Below the pieces are notes generated by a model that searched no databases, had not been told where the DNA came from, and saw nothing but the letters and a program-made list of their open reading frames with translations. Positions 62,984 through 64,000 of a stretch of 64,000 nucleotides of DNA are shown here, one piece after another (positions within the stretch are counted from its first letter, which is position 1; every line of letters begins with the position of its first letter). A program made the translations under genes and the position numbers. This DNA comes from Ailanthus altissimus (lineage: Eukaryota > Streptophyta > Magnoliopsida > Sapindales > Simaroubaceae): NCBI GenBank assembly GCA_946807835.1, contig OX327683.1, forward strand, positions 2,733,001 to 2,797,000, written 5' to 3'.

Positions 62984-63140
62984 GATTTTGACACTATACT
63001 AAAGATAGTCTGGTTAACTAATCATTATACTACCATTAATTATTTTAAGAAAGAGGTAACATTCAAATGACATGAAGAGCCTAATATTAATTTTTGTGCA
63101 GAGTGACGAGTTCTTTCATCTTGTGTTATATCTATTTCTT
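62960..63140 (+). pseudogene. Gypsy protease C-terminal fragment
   Basis: The frame contains LITFDIHDFDTILKIVWLT, then NYFKKEVTFK and RVLSSCVIS, which corresponds to the end of the gypsy aspartic protease ('DFDVILGMDWL...'). Downstream reverse transcriptase is missing. Confidence 0.75.
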
Positions 63141-64000
63141 GATTTAGTGTGTGATTTGTAAAAGTACGTATAATGTTAAATACGCAGCAGAAGTATCACA
63201 TATATATTACGCTCAATATAACATAATCAAATACATACATCTTATATATATTCATATGTATTATTTAAATAAATTATAAGTAAATAAACCAACTCGATTT
63301 GAAGGTAGCTTTCCAATTTCTTTAAGAACTCTAACCACCAATTGTTAATCTCACCTTGAAGTATCTTGTTGCACAATTTTAGTTCACAACTAAAACAGAT
63401 GTGATTGTAAAGCTAGAATAACAGCCACAAATTTCTAACAGTTGATGTTTTAACTCTTAAAATAATTTTAGTTCTTATGTTTTATTTCTTACAAGGGATG
63501 AGAGAAATTATATGTGTCTTGTCTTTGTTCATTTACAACCTTTTGTTTTAGAACTTAGAAATCAAAATTCTCTCAACTCTCCATCTCCTTAGCCTTAGCT
63601 GAATGATGCCCTTGCTTCTCACAAAATTGAACATTTTAATTTTCTTTTGTCTTAATGATGGTCAATCAAAGTGCTCCACTACCACTCACAATTGTTGGCC
63701 ATTTCATTTAATAAAAAATTCAAGTATAGGCAACCTACAATTTTGTTTCACCCGTATAAATCAAAGGCAATTGAATGAATATGAATTAAACAATATTAAA
63801 TGGTTTCACCACTTCTCAAGTGCACCACTCAATATCTAAAAATGGCTAACAACTTTAATAGTTTATTAGAAGTGCTTAGCTTATTACAAAATAGTTTTGC
63901 CATTTATTTTAATTAATAATAATTATTCATTTATTATAATTATTAAATATTTAAAACTATTTTTAAATAATAACATTTACCTATTAGTATTTACTAAGTA
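63141..64000. other. Right end of the window, nothing firmly recognised
   Basis: AT-rich. The stretch 63170-63240 (aaatacgcagcagaagtatc) faintly resembles the inner part of the copia solo LTRs (cagcggaagattaaata) but cannot be aligned further. The 78-codon frame at 63603-63839 has no domain. Confidence 0.4.

Overview
This is a stretch of nuclear chromosome from a flowering plant, most likely a eudicot. It has spliced genes with GT-AG introns, AT-rich intergenic DNA, families typical of plants (dual-targeted glycyl-tRNA synthetase, VIM/ORTHRUS E3 ligase, DC1-domain protein) and layers of Ty1/copia, Ty3/gypsy and LINE elements. I could not name the species. No tRNA or rRNA gene, CRISPR array or bacterial-type operon was seen.

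Left part (1-25 kb), three intact genes. A nine-exon glycyl-tRNA synthetase gene lies on the minus strand (991-5156). It is followed by intergenic DNA with a LINE remnant (7.4-8.1 kb), an internally deleted copia element with both LTRs (8912-12609), and a 1.4 kb element with long terminal inverted repeats (about 14.02-15.43 kb). A nine-exon VIM/ORTHRUS gene (15804-21639, plus) has an E2F-like site about 60 bp upstream of its ATG. It converges on a five-exon gene for a plastid integral membrane protein, probably DUF2301 (22508-24956, minus). The exon joins of all three genes were worked out by hand; each keeps one frame from ATG to stop.

Middle part (25.5-51 kb), a nest of transposable elements. 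It holds a degenerate LTR-like repeat interrupted by a copia reverse-transcriptase fragment, a broken gene fragment near 29.5 kb, a LINE 5' fragment, a decayed copia pol with its 3' LTR, and a gypsy element whose pol frame is split at 36540/44067 by a 7.5 kb nested insertion with a 5 bp target duplication. A LINE 3' fragment follows, itself split by a solo LTR (47912-50105).

Right part (51-64 kb). A large DC1 (Cys/His-rich C1) gene (51322-55190, minus) appears to splice in frame onto a 283-codon C-terminal exon that would otherwise look like a separate gene. Beyond it is a foldback-like AT-rich region (about 56.1-59.96 kb) with a 26 bp satellite, a 31 bp palindrome array and an 86 bp perfect-looking hairpin. 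A second solo LTR (56821-59007), nearly identical to the first, sits inside it. The window ends in the 5' part of another gypsy element (LTR, primer site, gag, protease).

The cellular genes do not form a pathway. They cover translation, maintenance of CpG methylation, a plastid membrane protein and a probable signalling or stress protein. The most unusual material is the inverted-repeat and palindrome-array DNA near 59 kb, the TIR element at 14 kb, and the two-part DC1 gene with its internal duplication of about 350 residues.
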